Shown here piece after piece: positions 55,123 to 64,000 of a stretch of 64,000 nucleotides of DNA (position 1 is its first letter; the number at the start of each line of letters is the position of its first letter). The stretch comes from Xanthobacter sp. NM-59 (GTDB lineage Bacteria; Pseudomonadota; Alphaproteobacteria; Rhizobiales; Xanthobacteraceae): NCBI RefSeq assembly GCF_021401125.1, contig NZ_JACBFQ010000002.1, forward strand, positions 248,001 through 312,000. Reading direction: 5' to 3'. A program made the translations under genes and the position numbers. Under the pieces are notes generated by a model, which was given only the letters and a program-made list of their open reading frames with translations, was not told where the DNA came from and did no database searches.

Positions 55123-56601
55123 TTGGCCAGGAACTTCGCATCGACCGCCGCGTCGATCCTCCCCCGTCCCTTCCGGCGCGGCGCGCGCGTCCTGCGCGCC
55201 TCCGCCATCGGTGTGACGCTCCTGGTGTGCGGGTCGACCTCGCTCCAGAACGCCGTCGCCAATGGCGACACCCGCACCCTCACCCTCCATCACACCCATC
55301 GCGGAGATACCGGCACCTTCACCTTCAAGAAGGATGGCCGCTACGACCCCGCGGTGCTGGAAAAGATGAACGTGTTCTTGCGCGACTGGCGCAATGACAA
55401 GGCCACCAAGATGGACCCCCACCTCTTCGACGTGGTCTGGGAGGTCTATCGGGAAACGGACGCGAGCGCGCCCATCCAGATCGTCAGCGCCTTCCGCTCG
55501 CCGGAGACCAACGCCATGCTGCGCTCGCGCAGCCGGGGCGTCGCCAAATTCTCCCAGCACATGCTGGGCAAGGCCATGGACTTCTACATTCCCGGCGTGA
55601 AGCTGGTGGACCTGCGCGTGGCCGGCCTGCGGCTCCAGCGCGGCGGCGTGGGCTTTTATCCCACCTCCGGCTCGCCCTTCGTGCACATGGACACCGGCAA
55701 CGTCCGCCACTGGCCGCGCATGACCCGCGACCAGCTCGCCCGCGTCTTCCCCGATGGCAAGACCGTCCATGTGCCCACCGACGGGCGGCCCATGGCCCAT
55801 TATGCCGAGGCGCTGGCGGAAATCCGCTCGCGCGGCTCCAATGCGGGCGTCGCCGTCGCTTCCGCCGATTCCGGCAAGGGCATGAAGAATTTCTTCTCCG
55901 GCTTCTTCGGCAGGAAGGATGCGGAGGACGAGGAGAACGCGCCTGAAACCGCCGTGGCCGATGCCTCCGGCAGCCGCGACGAGGAGAGCGCGCCCGCCCA
56001 GCGTTCCGCCCCCGCGCGCGTAGCCCAGGCGACGCCGCTGCCCGTGGCGCGGCCGGCCGAGGTCGCGGCCGGCGTCATCGCCACCCAGCAGGTGGCCGCC
56101 GCCGCGCTGGTCGCCCCCCTGCCCCAGCGCCGGCCCAGCGAGGCGCAGGCGCGCACCCAGATGGCCGCCGCACCCCTGCCCGCCATCATCACCCGCGGCA
56201 GCGAAGGCGGCTCGCGCGAGCTTCTCGGCTATGCGGCCACGAGCGATGTGTTTGGCCCCGCACCCCTGGCCGGACGCGGCGCCGCAAGCCTTCAGGCCAG
56301 CCCGCAGGCGACGGCCCACGCCACCGGCGCCCGGCGCCCGCGCGATCGCGCCCGCGCGCCCCAGGCCATCGCCTTCGGCCGCCTGTTCCTGTCGCCGAGC
56401 CTGTCCACCGAGCTTTATCTGCGGCCGCCGGAGCTTCGGGTCTTCACGTCCTTCATGTCAGCGCCCAATGCGGTGGTGGCCATGGCCTTCTCGCGCGATG
56501 CCAGCTTTGGCCTGAAGTCCAGCTTCAGCGGGACCGCCGTGGCCGACGTGCCCACCTTCACCTTCCGCACGCCCGCCTACGCCCTCAACCAGCGCATGTG
56601 A
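55123..56601 (+). CDS. DUF882 (YcbK-like, peptidase M15-type) exported protein
   Basis: A 492-residue protein with an Arg-rich N-terminus and a hydrophobic signal/anchor (ASAIGVTLLVCGSTSL). The DUF882 domain covers about residues 50-210, with SAFRSPETNAMLRS and the zinc-type motifs HMLGKAMDFYIPG (H-x-x-G-x-A-x-D) and FVHMDTGNVRHW (H-x-D), as in YcbK/VanY-like peptidases that trim peptidoglycan peptides. The C-terminal 280 residues are a Pro/Ala/Arg-rich tail. TTG 55123 is the only plausible start; no strong ribosome binding site is seen, so the N-terminus is uncertain. It stands directly downstream of an L,D-transpeptidase, consistent with wall metabolism. Confidence 0.82.
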   Translation: MARNFASTAASILPRPFRRGARVLRASAIGVTLLVCGSTSLQNAVANGDTRTLTLHHTHRGDTGTFTFKKDGRYDPAVLEKMNVFLRDWRNDKATKMDPHLFDVVWEVYRETDASAPIQIVSAFRSPETNAMLRSRSRGVAKFSQHMLGKAMDFYIPGVKLVDLRVAGLRLQRGGVGFYPTSGSPFVHMDTGNVRHWPRMTRDQLARVFPDGKTVHVPTDGRPMAHYAEALAEIRSRGSNAGVAVASADSGKGMKNFFSGFFGRKDAEDEENAPETAVADASGSRDEESAPAQRSAPARVAQATPLPVARPAEVAAGVIATQQVAAAALVAPLPQRRPSEAQARTQMAAAPLPAIITRGSEGGSRELLGYAATSDVFGPAPLAGRGAASLQASPQATAHATGARRPRDRARAPQAIAFGRLFLSPSLSTELYLRPPELRVFTSFMSAPNAVVAMAFSRDASFGLKSSFSGTAVADVPTFTFRTPAYALNQRM

Positions 56602-56898
56602 GGGCGTGCGCCCGGCGCATGCCCCTGTGGCGGGTAGCGCACTGTCGTCGGGCCAAAGCGTGAGGCATTTCCGGCCGGGGCCATCATTCCGCCCCGCCTC
56701 TATCGCCACGCCGGCCCGCCGCGACGGTCCCGCGCCGGGATGCGTGCACGGCGGCACGGACTGGCGTCGCAAGCCAGGATTGGGCAGCCTGAGGATCCGG
56801 TGAACGCCACTCGGATGCAAAGCCTCACGGGCCTTTGAGAAGAAAGCTCCCCGGCCGAGAGCAACGCAGCCGCACGAGTACCGTGCGCCCGCCCATAC
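56602..56898. other. Intergenic region with no gene found
   Basis: About 300 bases between the end of the DUF882 gene and the terminator of the DUF2312 gene. Open frames lack motif and ribosome binding site. Confidence 0.5.
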
Positions 56899-56929
56899 AA
56901 AAAAAGCCCGCCCCTGGACAGAGGCGAGC
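56899..56929 (-). terminator. Intrinsic terminator of the DUF2312 gene
   Basis: On the minus strand GCTCGCCTC pairs with GGGGCGGGC (with G-U pairs) around a six-base loop, followed by seven T residues (seven A on the plus strand at 56899-56905). It is about 110 bases after the DUF2312 stop codon. Confidence 0.75.
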
Positions 56930-57037
56930 CTTTGGTGGCGAGCTGCTGTTGGAGCGGGCCTTTTGAGATGGGGAACGACCGCAGGACGGGTTCCCGGGCA
57001 GCCACCCGGCAGGCCGAAGCCGACCGGCGGCGCACGC

Positions 57038-57289
57038 TCACATGAAGATGCCGAGCGCCTGGCAGTAGAGCTCGACGATGGCGTCGTGCTCCTTGCGCTC
57101 GTCCTCATCCTCCTTGCGGAGCTTCAGGATGGTGCGCAGGGCCTTCACGTCGAAACCGTTCGCCTTCGCTTCGGCGAACACGTCCTTGATGTCGTCGGAA
57201 ATGGCCTTCTTCTCCTCCTCGAGGCGCTCGATGCGCTCGATGAAGGACTTGAGCTGTTCCTTGGCGAAGCCCGCGGGGGCATCCGACAT
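57038..57289 (-). CDS. DUF2312 (UPF0335) small protein
   Basis: An 83-residue, mostly helical protein highly conserved in alphaproteobacteria. The family block [20 protein letters not shown] is followed by [20 protein letters not shown] and a C-terminal [20 protein letters not shown]. The charged heptad-like pattern suggests a coiled coil. UPF0335 has no proven function; a link to chromosome or DNA metabolism has been suggested from its distribution. ATG 57289 is used; a GTG five codons earlier is the alternative. Confidence 0.93.
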   Translation of the reverse strand: MSDAPAGFAKEQLKSFIERIERLEEEKKAISDDIKDVFAEAKANGFDVKALRTILKLRKEDEDERKEHDAIVELYCQALGIFM

Positions 57290-57475
57290 GTCTTCTTCCG
57301 CCACCTGGCAGGTCTCCTCAATCTGATGTGCGACGATAGAGGCCCCCAGCCCGCCCCGCGTCAAGGAACCATCCCCATTATCCACGCGGCAGGGGCACGA
57401 CCGGCGCCACTGCCTCAAGTTTGCCTCCTTGCTGCCCCGATCGGAGGCGAGAAACACCGGCCGGCCCGCCCTTGA

Positions 57476-57524
57476 CCCCCACATGAGCCCCCTTGGGTCT
57501 CCTTGAGCCCCCCATGAGCCCCCC
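57476..57524. other. Four C-runs (G-runs on the minus strand), possible G-quadruplex
   Basis: Runs of five or six C lie at 57476-57480, 57488-57492, 57508-57513 and 57519-57524, arranged in near-repeats of ATGAGCCCCC(C)TTGGG. The minus strand thus has four G-runs with loops of 5, 14-15 and 7 bases. The element lies in the divergent interval between DUF2312 and DUF1036, where both promoters must be. Confidence 0.5.
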
Positions 57525-57577
57525 TTGGGCCGCCGGCCATTGACGGATCGCGCGGTGAAAGGCACACAGCCCTCGAC

Positions 57578-58129
57578 ATGCTCCGTTGTCCCGCCCCACC
57601 GACAGCGCGCAAGCGCATCACTCGGACATCATTTTTTCGCAGCCGGCGCGCGAAGCTGACGGCGCGTCTGGCCCTTGTCTGCGGCCTGGCGCTCGCCCCC
57701 AGCCTCGCGCACGCCGACTTCCGCCTGTGCAACCGCACCCAGAGCCGGGTGGGCGTGGCCGTTGGCTACAAGGACGGCGACACCTGGAGCACCGAAGGCT
57801 GGTGGAACGTCGCCGCCAACAGCTGCGAAACCCTGCTGCGCGGCGACCTGGTCGCGCGCTTCTACTATCTCTATGCGGTGGATTACGACCAGGGCGGCGA
57901 GTGGGCCGGCAAAGCCCATATGTGCACCCGGGAAAAGGAGTTCACCATTCGCGGCGCCGAGGACTGCCTGGCCCGCGGCTTCGAGCGCACCGGCTTCTTC
58001 GAGGTGGATACCCAGGAGCAGAAATCCTGGACCGTGCAGCTCACCGAAGGCATGCAGACCCGCACGCCCACGGGCCATGCGCCGCTGCCGCCGCCCCCGC
58101 CGCCGAACTTCCGGCCGAAGCCCAACTGA
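57578..58129 (+). CDS. DUF1036 exported protein
   Basis: A 183-residue secreted protein. A basic N-terminus and a hydrophobic signal ([20 protein letters not shown], cleavage after AHA) precede the DUF1036 domain: [37 protein letters not shown] and [20 protein letters not shown]. Cysteines in these blocks may pair. The tail is Pro-rich ([10 protein letters not shown]). DUF1036 is common in alphaproteobacteria; its function is unknown. The start ATG at 57578 gives a long basic lead before the signal; a later start is possible. Confidence 0.88.
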   Translation: MLRCPAPPTARKRITRTSFFRSRRAKLTARLALVCGLALAPSLAHADFRLCNRTQSRVGVAVGYKDGDTWSTEGWWNVAANSCETLLRGDLVARFYYLYAVDYDQGGEWAGKAHMCTREKEFTIRGAEDCLARGFERTGFFEVDTQEQKSWTVQLTEGMQTRTPTGHAPLPPPPPPNFRPKPN

Positions 58130-58238
58130 AGCGGCACCCGCCCCGTTAGAGTGTTATCGGTGACATGGACACCGCTCACGGGGGGAGAACGCGTCTCCTC
58201 GATCAGCTCGAGCATTTCCCCGACATCCGTAAGGGCGC

Positions 58239-58997
58239 CTAGATGTCCCGCCCCTCAACGGTCAGCGTCAGCTGTCCTTCGAGCTCCTTGGCGCCATCGA
58301 GCCGTGGATTGACCGCCAGCGCCTTGCGGGCGGCTTCCAGCGCGCGCTTGTCGTCGCCAATGTCGTGCAGGATCAAAGCGAGGGCGTAGAGCATGGCGAA
58401 ATGGCGCGGCTCGCGGGCAATGACCTCGCGGATGTCGGCCAGCGCCGCTCCATAATCGTCGCGCATATAATAGATGGTCGCGCGCTTGGAGAGCGCGCCG
58501 ATGTCGTCGGGATCGATCTCGATGGCCTGCCCCAGGATCTTCAAGGCGAGATCATATTGCTTGGCCTCGAACGCCACGCTGGCGCGGATCATCAGCAGAT
58601 CCACGCTGGCGCTGTCGGTGGTGTTGAACAGCTGCTCCAGGCGATCGCCGATGATCTTGGCGCTGCGGTCGTCGGGCGCCACCTTCAGCGCCGCGAACAG
58701 GCCTTCAAGCTGGGTGCGCTTGTCTTTCGGGACCTTGCGGGGCGCATGAGGGGCCGCCCCTTCGGGAGAAGGCGCGGCAGCAGCGTCCGGCGCCGGACCG
58801 GCCAATCCGCCAGCGGAATCATTGGTGAGAGCGAATGCGGGGGCTACAGCGAGCAGCAGGCCCAGAACGAGCGCCGGCAGCACAGCCAGCCCCACGAGTG
58901 TCCTCAACCGCACGCGCAGCCGCACGAAAAGGCGGGGAGAAACGGAAGGCAGCTGAAGGAGGGGCTTGGTTTCTGCGCTCATGGTCTCGGCACTCAT
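58239..58997 (-). CDS. TPR-repeat protein with N-terminal membrane helix
   Basis: A 252-residue protein with an N-terminal helix (VGLAVLPALVLGLLLAVAPA) that is either a signal or an anchor, an Ala/Pro/Gly linker, and at least three tetratricopeptide units in the C-terminal half (for example YDLALKILGQAIEIDPDD, YGAALADIREVIAREPRHF and KRALEAARKALAVNPRLDGA). TPR domains serve as protein-binding scaffolds; the partner is unknown. ATG 58997 is chosen, though no strong ribosome binding site is present; an ATG five codons later is similar. Confidence 0.87.
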   Translation of the reverse strand: MSAETMSAETKPLLQLPSVSPRLFVRLRVRLRTLVGLAVLPALVLGLLLAVAPAFALTNDSAGGLAGPAPDAAAAPSPEGAAPHAPRKVPKDKRTQLEGLFAALKVAPDDRSAKIIGDRLEQLFNTTDSASVDLLMIRASVAFEAKQYDLALKILGQAIEIDPDDIGALSKRATIYYMRDDYGAALADIREVIAREPRHFAMLYALALILHDIGDDKRALEAARKALAVNPRLDGAKELEGQLTLTVEGRDI

Positions 58998-59102
58998 GAG
59001 GGGAGTGTCGGACGGCGCGCGGTGTTCGTCAACGACGGCGCGGCACCTTGGCCGCGTCCGCCCTTTCACGTTGCGGCGACGAATCGTCGGCGCGCTGGCG
59101 CC

Positions 59103-59228
59103 TCAGCCCTGGCGGGCCTTGTAGCGCTTCTGGGTCTTGTTGATGATGTAGACGCGGCCCTTGCGGCGCACCAGACGGTTGTCCCGGTGACGACCGAGCA
59201 GCGACTTGAGGGAATTGCGGATCTTCAT
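59103..59228 (-). CDS. rpmJ: Ribosomal protein bL36, zinc-free (type B) form
   Basis: A 41-residue 50S subunit protein, read from the DNA directly. It begins [18 protein letters not shown] and ends with [12 protein letters not shown]. It lacks the Cys/His zinc ribbon of the classic bL36 (C-minus form, called YkgO or type B), which replaces the zinc form when zinc is scarce in some bacteria but is the ordinary single form in many alphaproteobacteria. It stands alone, between the TPR gene and rlmH on the minus strand. The start and stop are unambiguous. Confidence 0.97.
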   Translation of the reverse strand: MKIRNSLKSLLGRHRDNRLVRRKGRVYIINKTQKRYKARQG

Positions 59229-59356
59229 GACACTCGCCTTCGGGCCGACCGCGGCGCGCGTGCCGCGCGGCTCGTCGACACTCTCTTGATGGATTGAGCG
59301 GGCGTGATAAGCGGCGGCGGCGCCGATGTCAATCCACCGGCCGCCGCGTCTTCGCC

Positions 59357-59839
59357 TCAGGCCCTGTGGTACGGGTGGCCGGCGAGGATGGTGACCGCGC
59401 GATAGAGCTGCTCCGCCAGCATGACCCGCACCAATTGGTGGGGAAAGGTGGCCGCGCCATAGGCCAGCAGCAGCTCGGCCCGGGCGCGCACCGCGTCCGA
59501 AAGCCCGTCGGCCCCGCCGATGACAAGGGCGAGCGCAGGCATTCCGCCGTCACGCAGGGCGCCAAGGCGGCGGGAAAAATCCTCGCTGGAGACGTTTTTG
59601 CCGCGCGGATCGAGCACCATCAGCCCCGCTCCGGGCGGCACGGCGCCAAGAATCGCCGCCCCCTCCTCCGCCATGCGGTCTTCGGCGCGGCGGGCAGCGG
59701 ATTCGGAAATCTCCACCATATCCACAGCGGAGAATCCCTGCGCGCGCCCAGCGGCGCGGGCGCGCTCAAGATAACGGGCGACGAGGTCGCGCTCGGCCCC
59801 GGCTTTCAGCCGGCCGACACAGACGAGGAGCAGGCGCAC
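59357..59839 (-). CDS. rlmH: 23S rRNA (pseudouridine1915-N3)-methyltransferase RlmH
   Basis: A 160-residue SPOUT methyltransferase that modifies m3-psi1915 in helix 69 of 23S rRNA. The SAM knot is [19 protein letters not shown] (Gly-rich, near residue 105). The start reads [19 protein letters not shown] and the C-terminus [16 protein letters not shown] is the family signature. GTG 59839 is used. It follows rsfS by 32 bases on the same strand. Confidence 0.97.
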   Translation of the reverse strand: MRLLLVCVGRLKAGAERDLVARYLERARAAGRAQGFSAVDMVEISESAARRAEDRMAEEGAAILGAVPPGAGLMVLDPRGKNVSSEDFSRRLGALRDGGMPALALVIGGADGLSDAVRARAELLLAYGAATFPHQLVRVMLAEQLYRAVTILAGHPYHRA

Positions 59840-59871
59840 GCGCGTTCAGCCTTGAAGCCGCCGCATCCCCA

Positions 59872-60321
59872 TCAGGAACGCGGCGTGCCCGACCACATCT
59901 TCTCGATATTGTAGAAGGCGCGCACCTCGGGCTGGAAGACGTGCACGATCACGTCGTTCGCGTCGATCAGCACCCAGTCGCAGGCCGGCTGGCCTTCGAC
60001 ACGCACCTGCTTGATTCCCGCCGCCTTCAGCGCCTCCAGGAGGTGCTCGGCGATGGCGCCCACATGCCGCTGCGAGCGGCCGGAGGCGATCACCATGAAA
60101 TCGGCGATGGAGGTCTTTCCGCGCAGGTCGATGGAGACGACGTCCTCGGACTTGTCATCTTCCAAGCGGGCCTGGACGAGGGCGAGGATCTCCTCGGGCT
60201 GCGGCGGCGCGGGGGAGATCGTGGCCGGCGGCATCATCTGGTCACTCGCCATCTGGTCATTCACCATGGAGCTGGTGACCATGCCGGCCGCCTGGACCGG
60301 GGCCTTGTGGGCCGGAGCCAT
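59872..60321 (-). CDS. rsfS: Ribosome silencing factor RsfS
   Basis: A protein that binds uL14 on the 50S subunit and blocks 30S joining when nutrients are low. The conserved domain spans the C-terminal 110 residues: LEDDKSEDVVSIDLRGKTS, IADFMVIASGRSQRHVGAIA, and CDWVLIDANDVIVHVFQPEV followed by FYNIEKMW. The first 35 residues are Met/Ala-rich and hold several in-frame starts; 60321 is the longest with the family (149 residues), but 60282 with AGGCGG is possible. It is between nadD and rlmH in a conserved order. Confidence 0.95.
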   Translation of the reverse strand: MAPAHKAPVQAAGMVTSSMVNDQMASDQMMPPATISPAPPQPEEILALVQARLEDDKSEDVVSIDLRGKTSIADFMVIASGRSQRHVGAIAEHLLEALKAAGIKQVRVEGQPACDWVLIDANDVIVHVFQPEVRAFYNIEKMWSGTPRS

Positions 60322-60428
60322 TGTGGACAGGGGTCCATATCCTCTCAAGTTGAAAGCGCCGGGCCATCTGCCACGGGCGCAAGCATTAGAATGTAGGAAA
60401 ATCAACGAATTTTCAAGGGTCGCCCGCA

Positions 60429-61175
60429 TCAGTCCGTTGCCAACGCGGTCTCCCGGCGGCGCGCGGCGCGGATTCCCGTTGAAGAAACGGGAGATTTCAG
60501 CCCGTGCAGGAACAGCCAGGCGGGTGCGGCAAGCCCGGCCAGCGTGCCCGCATCGCTCTCGTCCACCCGCCAGCGCGCCAGCGCCTGGGCAGCCGGAGAG
60601 GCCGTGGCGGCAAGGCTTTGGCCCATGCGGTCCACCACCACCATGGGCAGGCGGCCGGCAATGGCCCGCCAGCGCTGCCAGCGGTGGAACTGGGCCAGAT
60701 TGTCCGCCCCCATGATCCACACGAAATGCACTTTCGGCATACGCCGCGTGAGCGCGGCCACCGTCTCATAGGTGTAGCGCACGCCCAGCGCCGCCTCGCA
60801 GCCGGTGACATCGATGCGCGGATGGTTGGCCACCCGCCGCGCGAACGCGATGCGCTCCTCCAGCGTGGGCAATTCGCGATTGTCCTTCAGCGGATTGCCC
60901 GGCGTCACCAGCCACCACACCCGGTCCAGCCGCAGCCGCCGCAAGGCGAGCAGGCTCGCCGCGCGATGCGCCTCATGGGCGGGGTTGAAGCTGCCGCCGA
61001 ACAAGCCGATGCGCAGACCCGGCGTCGCAAACGGAATGCGCCGGGCCTCGCGGGCGCAGGGCAGCCCCCGCTCGCCCCCGGCGCGCGACAGGCACGAACG
61101 CCCATCCCCCGCCCCGCCGCTCAGCGCAGGGGCGGAAGGCTGGGGCAGGAGGGCGCTCGCCGAAGCCGGGCTCAC
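60429..61175 (-). CDS. nadD: Nicotinate-nucleotide adenylyltransferase
   Basis: Transfers AMP to nicotinate mononucleotide to make deamido-NAD. The N-terminal nucleotide-binding loop is [16 protein letters not shown] (G-x-F-G-G-S-F-x-P-x-H-x-x-H). [19 protein letters not shown] lies in the middle and the [10 protein letters not shown] block at the C-terminus. GTG 61175 gives 248 residues, with GGAA upstream, and places about 45 low-complexity residues before the loop. Other starts are possible, since the family usually begins close to the loop. It sits between rsfS and proA on the minus strand. Confidence 0.93.
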   Translation of the reverse strand: MSPASASALLPQPSAPALSGGAGDGRSCLSRAGGERGLPCAREARRIPFATPGLRIGLFGGSFNPAHEAHRAASLLALRRLRLDRVWWLVTPGNPLKDNRELPTLEERIAFARRVANHPRIDVTGCEAALGVRYTYETVAALTRRMPKVHFVWIMGADNLAQFHRWQRWRAIAGRLPMVVVDRMGQSLAATASPAAQALARWRVDESDAGTLAGLAAPAWLFLHGLKSPVSSTGIRAARRRETALATD

Positions 61176-61200
61176 GGGCACATTCCGTGGGTCGCGCGGA

Positions 61201-62523
61201 TCAGGGCCGGGTCTGGCCCGAGCCGTGGATGCGATACTTGAAGGAGGTGAGCTGCTCGGCCCCCACCGGCCCGCGTGCATGCATGCGGCCGGTGGCAATG
61301 CCGATCTCGGCGCCAAAGCCGAACTCGCCGCCATCGGCGAACTGGGTGGAGGCATTGTGCAGCACGATGGCCGAATCCACCTCCGCCAGGAAGCGATCCG
61401 CGGCCGCCTGGTCCTGGGTCACGATGCAGTCCGTGTGGTGGGAGCCGTGCTGCTCGATATGGGCGATGGCGGCATCGAGCCCGTCGACCACCTTCACCGC
61501 CAGGATGGCGTCGAGATATTCGGTGTCCCAGTCGCTGGCGGTGGCGGCCTCCACGCGCGGGTCCACCGCCTGCACGGTCTCGTCGCCGCGCACGGCGCAG
61601 CCCGCGTCGATGAGCATTTCCACCAGCGGCTTGAGATGGGTGGCCGCCACCGCCCGGTCCACCAGCAGCGTCTCGGCCGCGCCGCAGATGCCGGTGCGGC
61701 GCATCTTGGCGTTCAGCACCACGGTCTTGGCCATGTCGAGGTCGGCCGCCTTGTCGATGAAGACGTGCACGATGCCGTCGAGATGGGAGAAGACGGGCAC
61801 GCGGGCATCGCTCTGCACCCGGGCCACCAGGCTCTTGCCGCCGCGCGGCACGATCACGTCCACCGTCCCGTTCAGGCCGGCCAGCATGTGGCCCACAGCG
61901 GCCCGGTCGGGCGTGTTCACGAACTGCACCACGTCCACCGGCAGCCCGGCGGCGGACAGGCCGGCCACGAACGCCTTGTGGATAGCGCCCGAGGAGGCGA
62001 GGCTGTCCGAACCGCCCCGCAGGATCACCGCATTGCCCGAGCGCACGCACAGCGCCGCAGCATCGGCCGTCACGTTCGGCCGGCTCTCATAGATGACGCC
62101 GATGACGCCGAGGGGGGTGCGCACCCGCTCGATGATCATGCCGTTGGGCCGGGTCCAGCGCTCGGTCACCTTGCCCACGGGATCGGGCAGGCCGGCCACG
62201 GATTCGATACCCTCGGCCATGGCCTCCACCCGTTCGGGCGTGAGGGTGAGGCGATCAAGGAACGACCCGGTCATGCCCTCCGCCTTGGCACGGGCCAGGT
62301 CAGAGGCGTTGGCAGCCAGGATGTCGGCGCAGGCGGCCCGCACGGCGGCGGCGGCCGCGTTCAAGGCGCGGGTCTTGGTGTCGGCATCGGCCAAAGCGAG
62401 GATGCGGGCGGCCGCGCGGGCGCGCTTGCCCATGCCCAGCATGGCGGCTTCCAGCTCGGCCGGCGGCAACGCCTGCTGCGTGGCAGCGGGGGCGATCATG
62501 CTGGCGGCAGAGGCGGTGGCCAT
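61201..62523 (-). CDS. proA: Gamma-glutamyl phosphate reductase
   Basis: An NADPH-dependent reductase of the second step of proline synthesis, 440 residues. The aldehyde-dehydrogenase-type active site holds the catalytic Cys in [15 protein letters not shown]. Other blocks are [33 protein letters not shown] and the C-terminal [23 protein letters not shown] 62523 has AGAGAG upstream; the longer frame to 62607 has no homology. It follows proB after a 230-base interval with a small tandem repeat. Confidence 0.97.
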   Translation of the reverse strand: MATASAASMIAPAATQQALPPAELEAAMLGMGKRARAAARILALADADTKTRALNAAAAAVRAACADILAANASDLARAKAEGMTGSFLDRLTLTPERVEAMAEGIESVAGLPDPVGKVTERWTRPNGMIIERVRTPLGVIGVIYESRPNVTADAAALCVRSGNAVILRGGSDSLASSGAIHKAFVAGLSAAGLPVDVVQFVNTPDRAAVGHMLAGLNGTVDVIVPRGGKSLVARVQSDARVPVFSHLDGIVHVFIDKAADLDMAKTVVLNAKMRRTGICGAAETLLVDRAVAATHLKPLVEMLIDAGCAVRGDETVQAVDPRVEAATASDWDTEYLDAILAVKVVDGLDAAIAHIEQHGSHHTDCIVTQDQAAADRFLAEVDSAIVLHNASTQFADGGEFGFGAEIGIATGRMHARGPVGAEQLTSFKYRIHGSGQTRP

Positions 62524-62704
62524 GGCATCACTCTCTAAAATAAGGGGTTGCGGCCCTTCCAGGGGCCGCCGGGCATTCTGTATCACGTCCGCCGGAGAAA
62601 TCGACACCCGGAAACCGGCGCCGGTACGAGCGCGACATTAAACATGGCGCCGGCGCTTCCCCGCGCAAGACCGGCGCATGCAACCCAGCTTTGCCCCCAG
62701 GGGA

Positions 62705-62754
62705 GCTATGCCAGGGGCGCTGTGCCAGGGGCGCTGTGCCAGGGGCGCTGTGCC
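62705..62754. repeat. 14-base tandem repeat between proB and proA
   Basis: GCTGTGCCAGGGGC (first copy GCTATGCCAGGGGC) occurs three times in a row at 62705-62746 with a partial fourth copy to 62754, ending just before the proB stop codon. It is noncoding and not in frame with proB. The copy number is a likely length-variable marker. Confidence 0.85.
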
Positions 62755-62755
62755 C

Positions 62756-63898
62756 TCACTCCACCCCCAAGGCCATGTCGTCCCGGTGCACCATCTCCGA
62801 GCGGCCGGAGACACCGAGCAACTCCTCGATCTCCGCGGTGGAACGCCCCATGATGCGTTGGGCGGTCTCGGAATCATAGGCGACGAGGCCCCGACCCACT
62901 TCCGCCCCATCGGGTCCGCGCAGCAGCACGGCGTCACCCCGGTCGAACACGCCTTCGATGCGCTTCACGCCCGCCGGCAGCAGGCTGGCGCCGCGCCGCA
63001 GGGCGGCCACCGCCCCGTCGTCCAGGTGCAGCGTGCCGTGGGGTTCCAGGGCGCCGGCGATCCAACTCTTGCGCGCCCGCACCGGATTGGCGGAGGTGAG
63101 GAACCAAGTGCAGCGCCCGCCTTCGCGAATGCGCCGGAGGGGATTTTTCACGTGGCCGGTCGCGATCACCATGTGAGTCCCGGCGGAAGTGGCGATCTTG
63201 CCGGCCTCGATCTTGGTGCGCATGCCCCCGCGCGAAAGCTCGGAACCGGCCGCGCCGGCCATGGCCTCGATCTCGGCGGTAATGCGCGGCACCACGGGAA
63301 TGTGCTGGGCATCCGGATCCTTGGCCGGCGGGGCGGTGTAGAGCCCGTCAATGTCGGAGAGCAGCACCAGCAGGTCCGCGCTCGCCATGGTCGCGACCCG
63401 CGCCGCCAGGCGGTCATTGTCGCCGTAGCGGATCTCGGAGGTGGCGACGGTGTCGTTCTCGTTGATGATGGGCACGGCGCGCAGGTCCATCAGCCTGCCC
63501 AGGGTGGAACGGGCGTTCAGGTAGCGCCGCCGCTCCTCGGTATCACCCAGGGTCAGCAGCACCTGGCCGGCATTGATGTCCTCGTGAGAGAGCGCCTCCG
63601 CCCAGGTGCGGGCCAGGGCGATCTGGCCCACGGCGGCGGCGGCCTGGCTGTCCTCCAGCTTCAGCGGGCCCGGCGGCAGGTGCAGCACCGTGCGCCCCAA
63701 GGCGATGGCGCCGGACGACACCACCATCACGTCACAGCCACGGCGGTGCAGGGTGCCGATATCCTCCACCAGGGAGACGAGCCACGGCAGGCGCACCCGG
63801 CCCCGGTCGCGGTCCACCAGCAAAGCGGAGCCCACCTTGATGACGATGCGGCGGAAATCGGTGAGGGCGGGCGGCGTGGCGGGGACCAGGGAGGCCAT
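62756..63898 (-). CDS. proB: Glutamate 5-kinase
   Basis: The first enzyme of proline synthesis, phosphorylating glutamate, 380 residues. The amino acid kinase domain shows [46 protein letters not shown] and GTGGMRTK-like [19 protein letters not shown]-terminal PUA domain follows ([21 protein letters not shown]). ATG 63898 is used; an ATG at 63937 would add 13 residues. No strong ribosome binding site is seen for either. It is the first gene in this window of the proB-proA-nadD-rsfS-rlmH run. Confidence 0.97.
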   Translation of the reverse strand: MASLVPATPPALTDFRRIVIKVGSALLVDRDRGRVRLPWLVSLVEDIGTLHRRGCDVMVVSSGAIALGRTVLHLPPGPLKLEDSQAAAAVGQIALARTWAEALSHEDINAGQVLLTLGDTEERRRYLNARSTLGRLMDLRAVPIINENDTVATSEIRYGDNDRLAARVATMASADLLVLLSDIDGLYTAPPAKDPDAQHIPVVPRITAEIEAMAGAAGSELSRGGMRTKIEAGKIATSAGTHMVIATGHVKNPLRRIREGGRCTWFLTSANPVRARKSWIAGALEPHGTLHLDDGAVAALRRGASLLPAGVKRIEGVFDRGDAVLLRGPDGAEVGRGLVAYDSETAQRIMGRSTAEIEELLGVSGRSEMVHRDDMALGVE

Positions 63899-64000
63899 GG
63901 ATGAAGACCGAAAAGGCGCCGGGGCGGGCGGAAGCATCCGTCGACGGCGGAAGAGAGCCCCGGGGCGAACCCGGAGGCGGGCGCGCCATGCGCCACCGCG

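Noticed and set aside
58165-58242. A 25-codon open frame (MDTAHGGRTRLL start)
   Set aside because: The ribosome binding site is weak, there is no known family, and it runs into the end of the TPR gene.

Overview
The window is high-GC DNA with dense, often overlapping genes. It looks like a chromosomal segment of a hyphomicrobial (Rhizobiales) alphaproteobacterium, most likely of the Xanthobacteraceae (Xanthobacter, Azorhizobium or Ancylobacter type). The basis is the PhyR-type general stress regulator, an F1-only atpHAGDC operon, MetX/MetW, DUF2312, DUF1036, DUF882 and DUF6111 proteins, and the proB-proA-nadD-rsfS-rlmH run. The genus is inferred from gene content and order; no sequence search was possible. 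No tRNA, rRNA, insertion sequence, prophage, CRISPR array or plasmid gene was seen. Almost everything is core or family-level housekeeping.

Layout. 0-4.5 kb: hemF and a small DUF2158 protein, then a tightly overlapping minus-strand operon (DUF1285, Nudix hydrolase, DUF6111, CCA-adding enzyme). 4.6-11.6 kb: a plus-strand MoxR / DUF58 / DUF4159 / VWA-like membrane protein operon of the aerotolerance (Bat) type, with a strong match to a general-stress sigma (EcfG) promoter in front. 11.6-12.8 kb: a gene-free stretch with an unusual nested palindrome. 12.8-19.2 kb: a glutamine-amidotransferase-like protein, TerB, a single-domain response regulator, an ABC-F ATPase, a methyltransferase, glyoxalase II and a DUF985 cupin. 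19.7-24.3 kb: a general stress response island (ECF sigma factor, KGG-repeat stress protein behind an EcfG-type promoter, a HisKA_2-type sensor whose ATP-binding half looks degenerate, PhyR, and a DUF883 protein). No NepR anti-sigma factor is visible there. 24.9-35.7 kb: a DUF3300 secreted repeat protein, a PuuD-like peptidase, an outer-membrane barrel, glmM, a linear amide C-N hydrolase, a sugar/adenosine kinase coupled to a PIF1-like helicase, a second amidotransferase-like protein and a MarR regulator.

35.9-40 kb: metX-metW (methionine synthesis) and a YeiH-type transporter with a LysR regulator. 40.5-45.7 kb: the F1 ATP synthase operon atpHAGDC, closed by a textbook terminator. 46.2-51 kb: envC-ctpA (cell wall hydrolase activation and processing protease) and the oligopeptidase pepF. 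51.2-58.1 kb: a receiver-Fis response regulator, an L,D-transpeptidase with a long Ala/Pro/Gln linker, a DUF882 peptidase-like protein, DUF2312 and DUF1036. 58.2-63.9 kb: a TPR protein, the zinc-free form of ribosomal protein bL36, then rlmH, rsfS, nadD, proA and proB.

The window contains no clear new multi-gene system. The best leads are regulatory: the two EcfG-type promoters that tie the moxR operon and the KGG protein to the PhyR circuit, the kinase-like sensor next to phyR that lacks ATP-binding residues, and the orphan GCATTTTGC palindrome cluster in a gene-free region.
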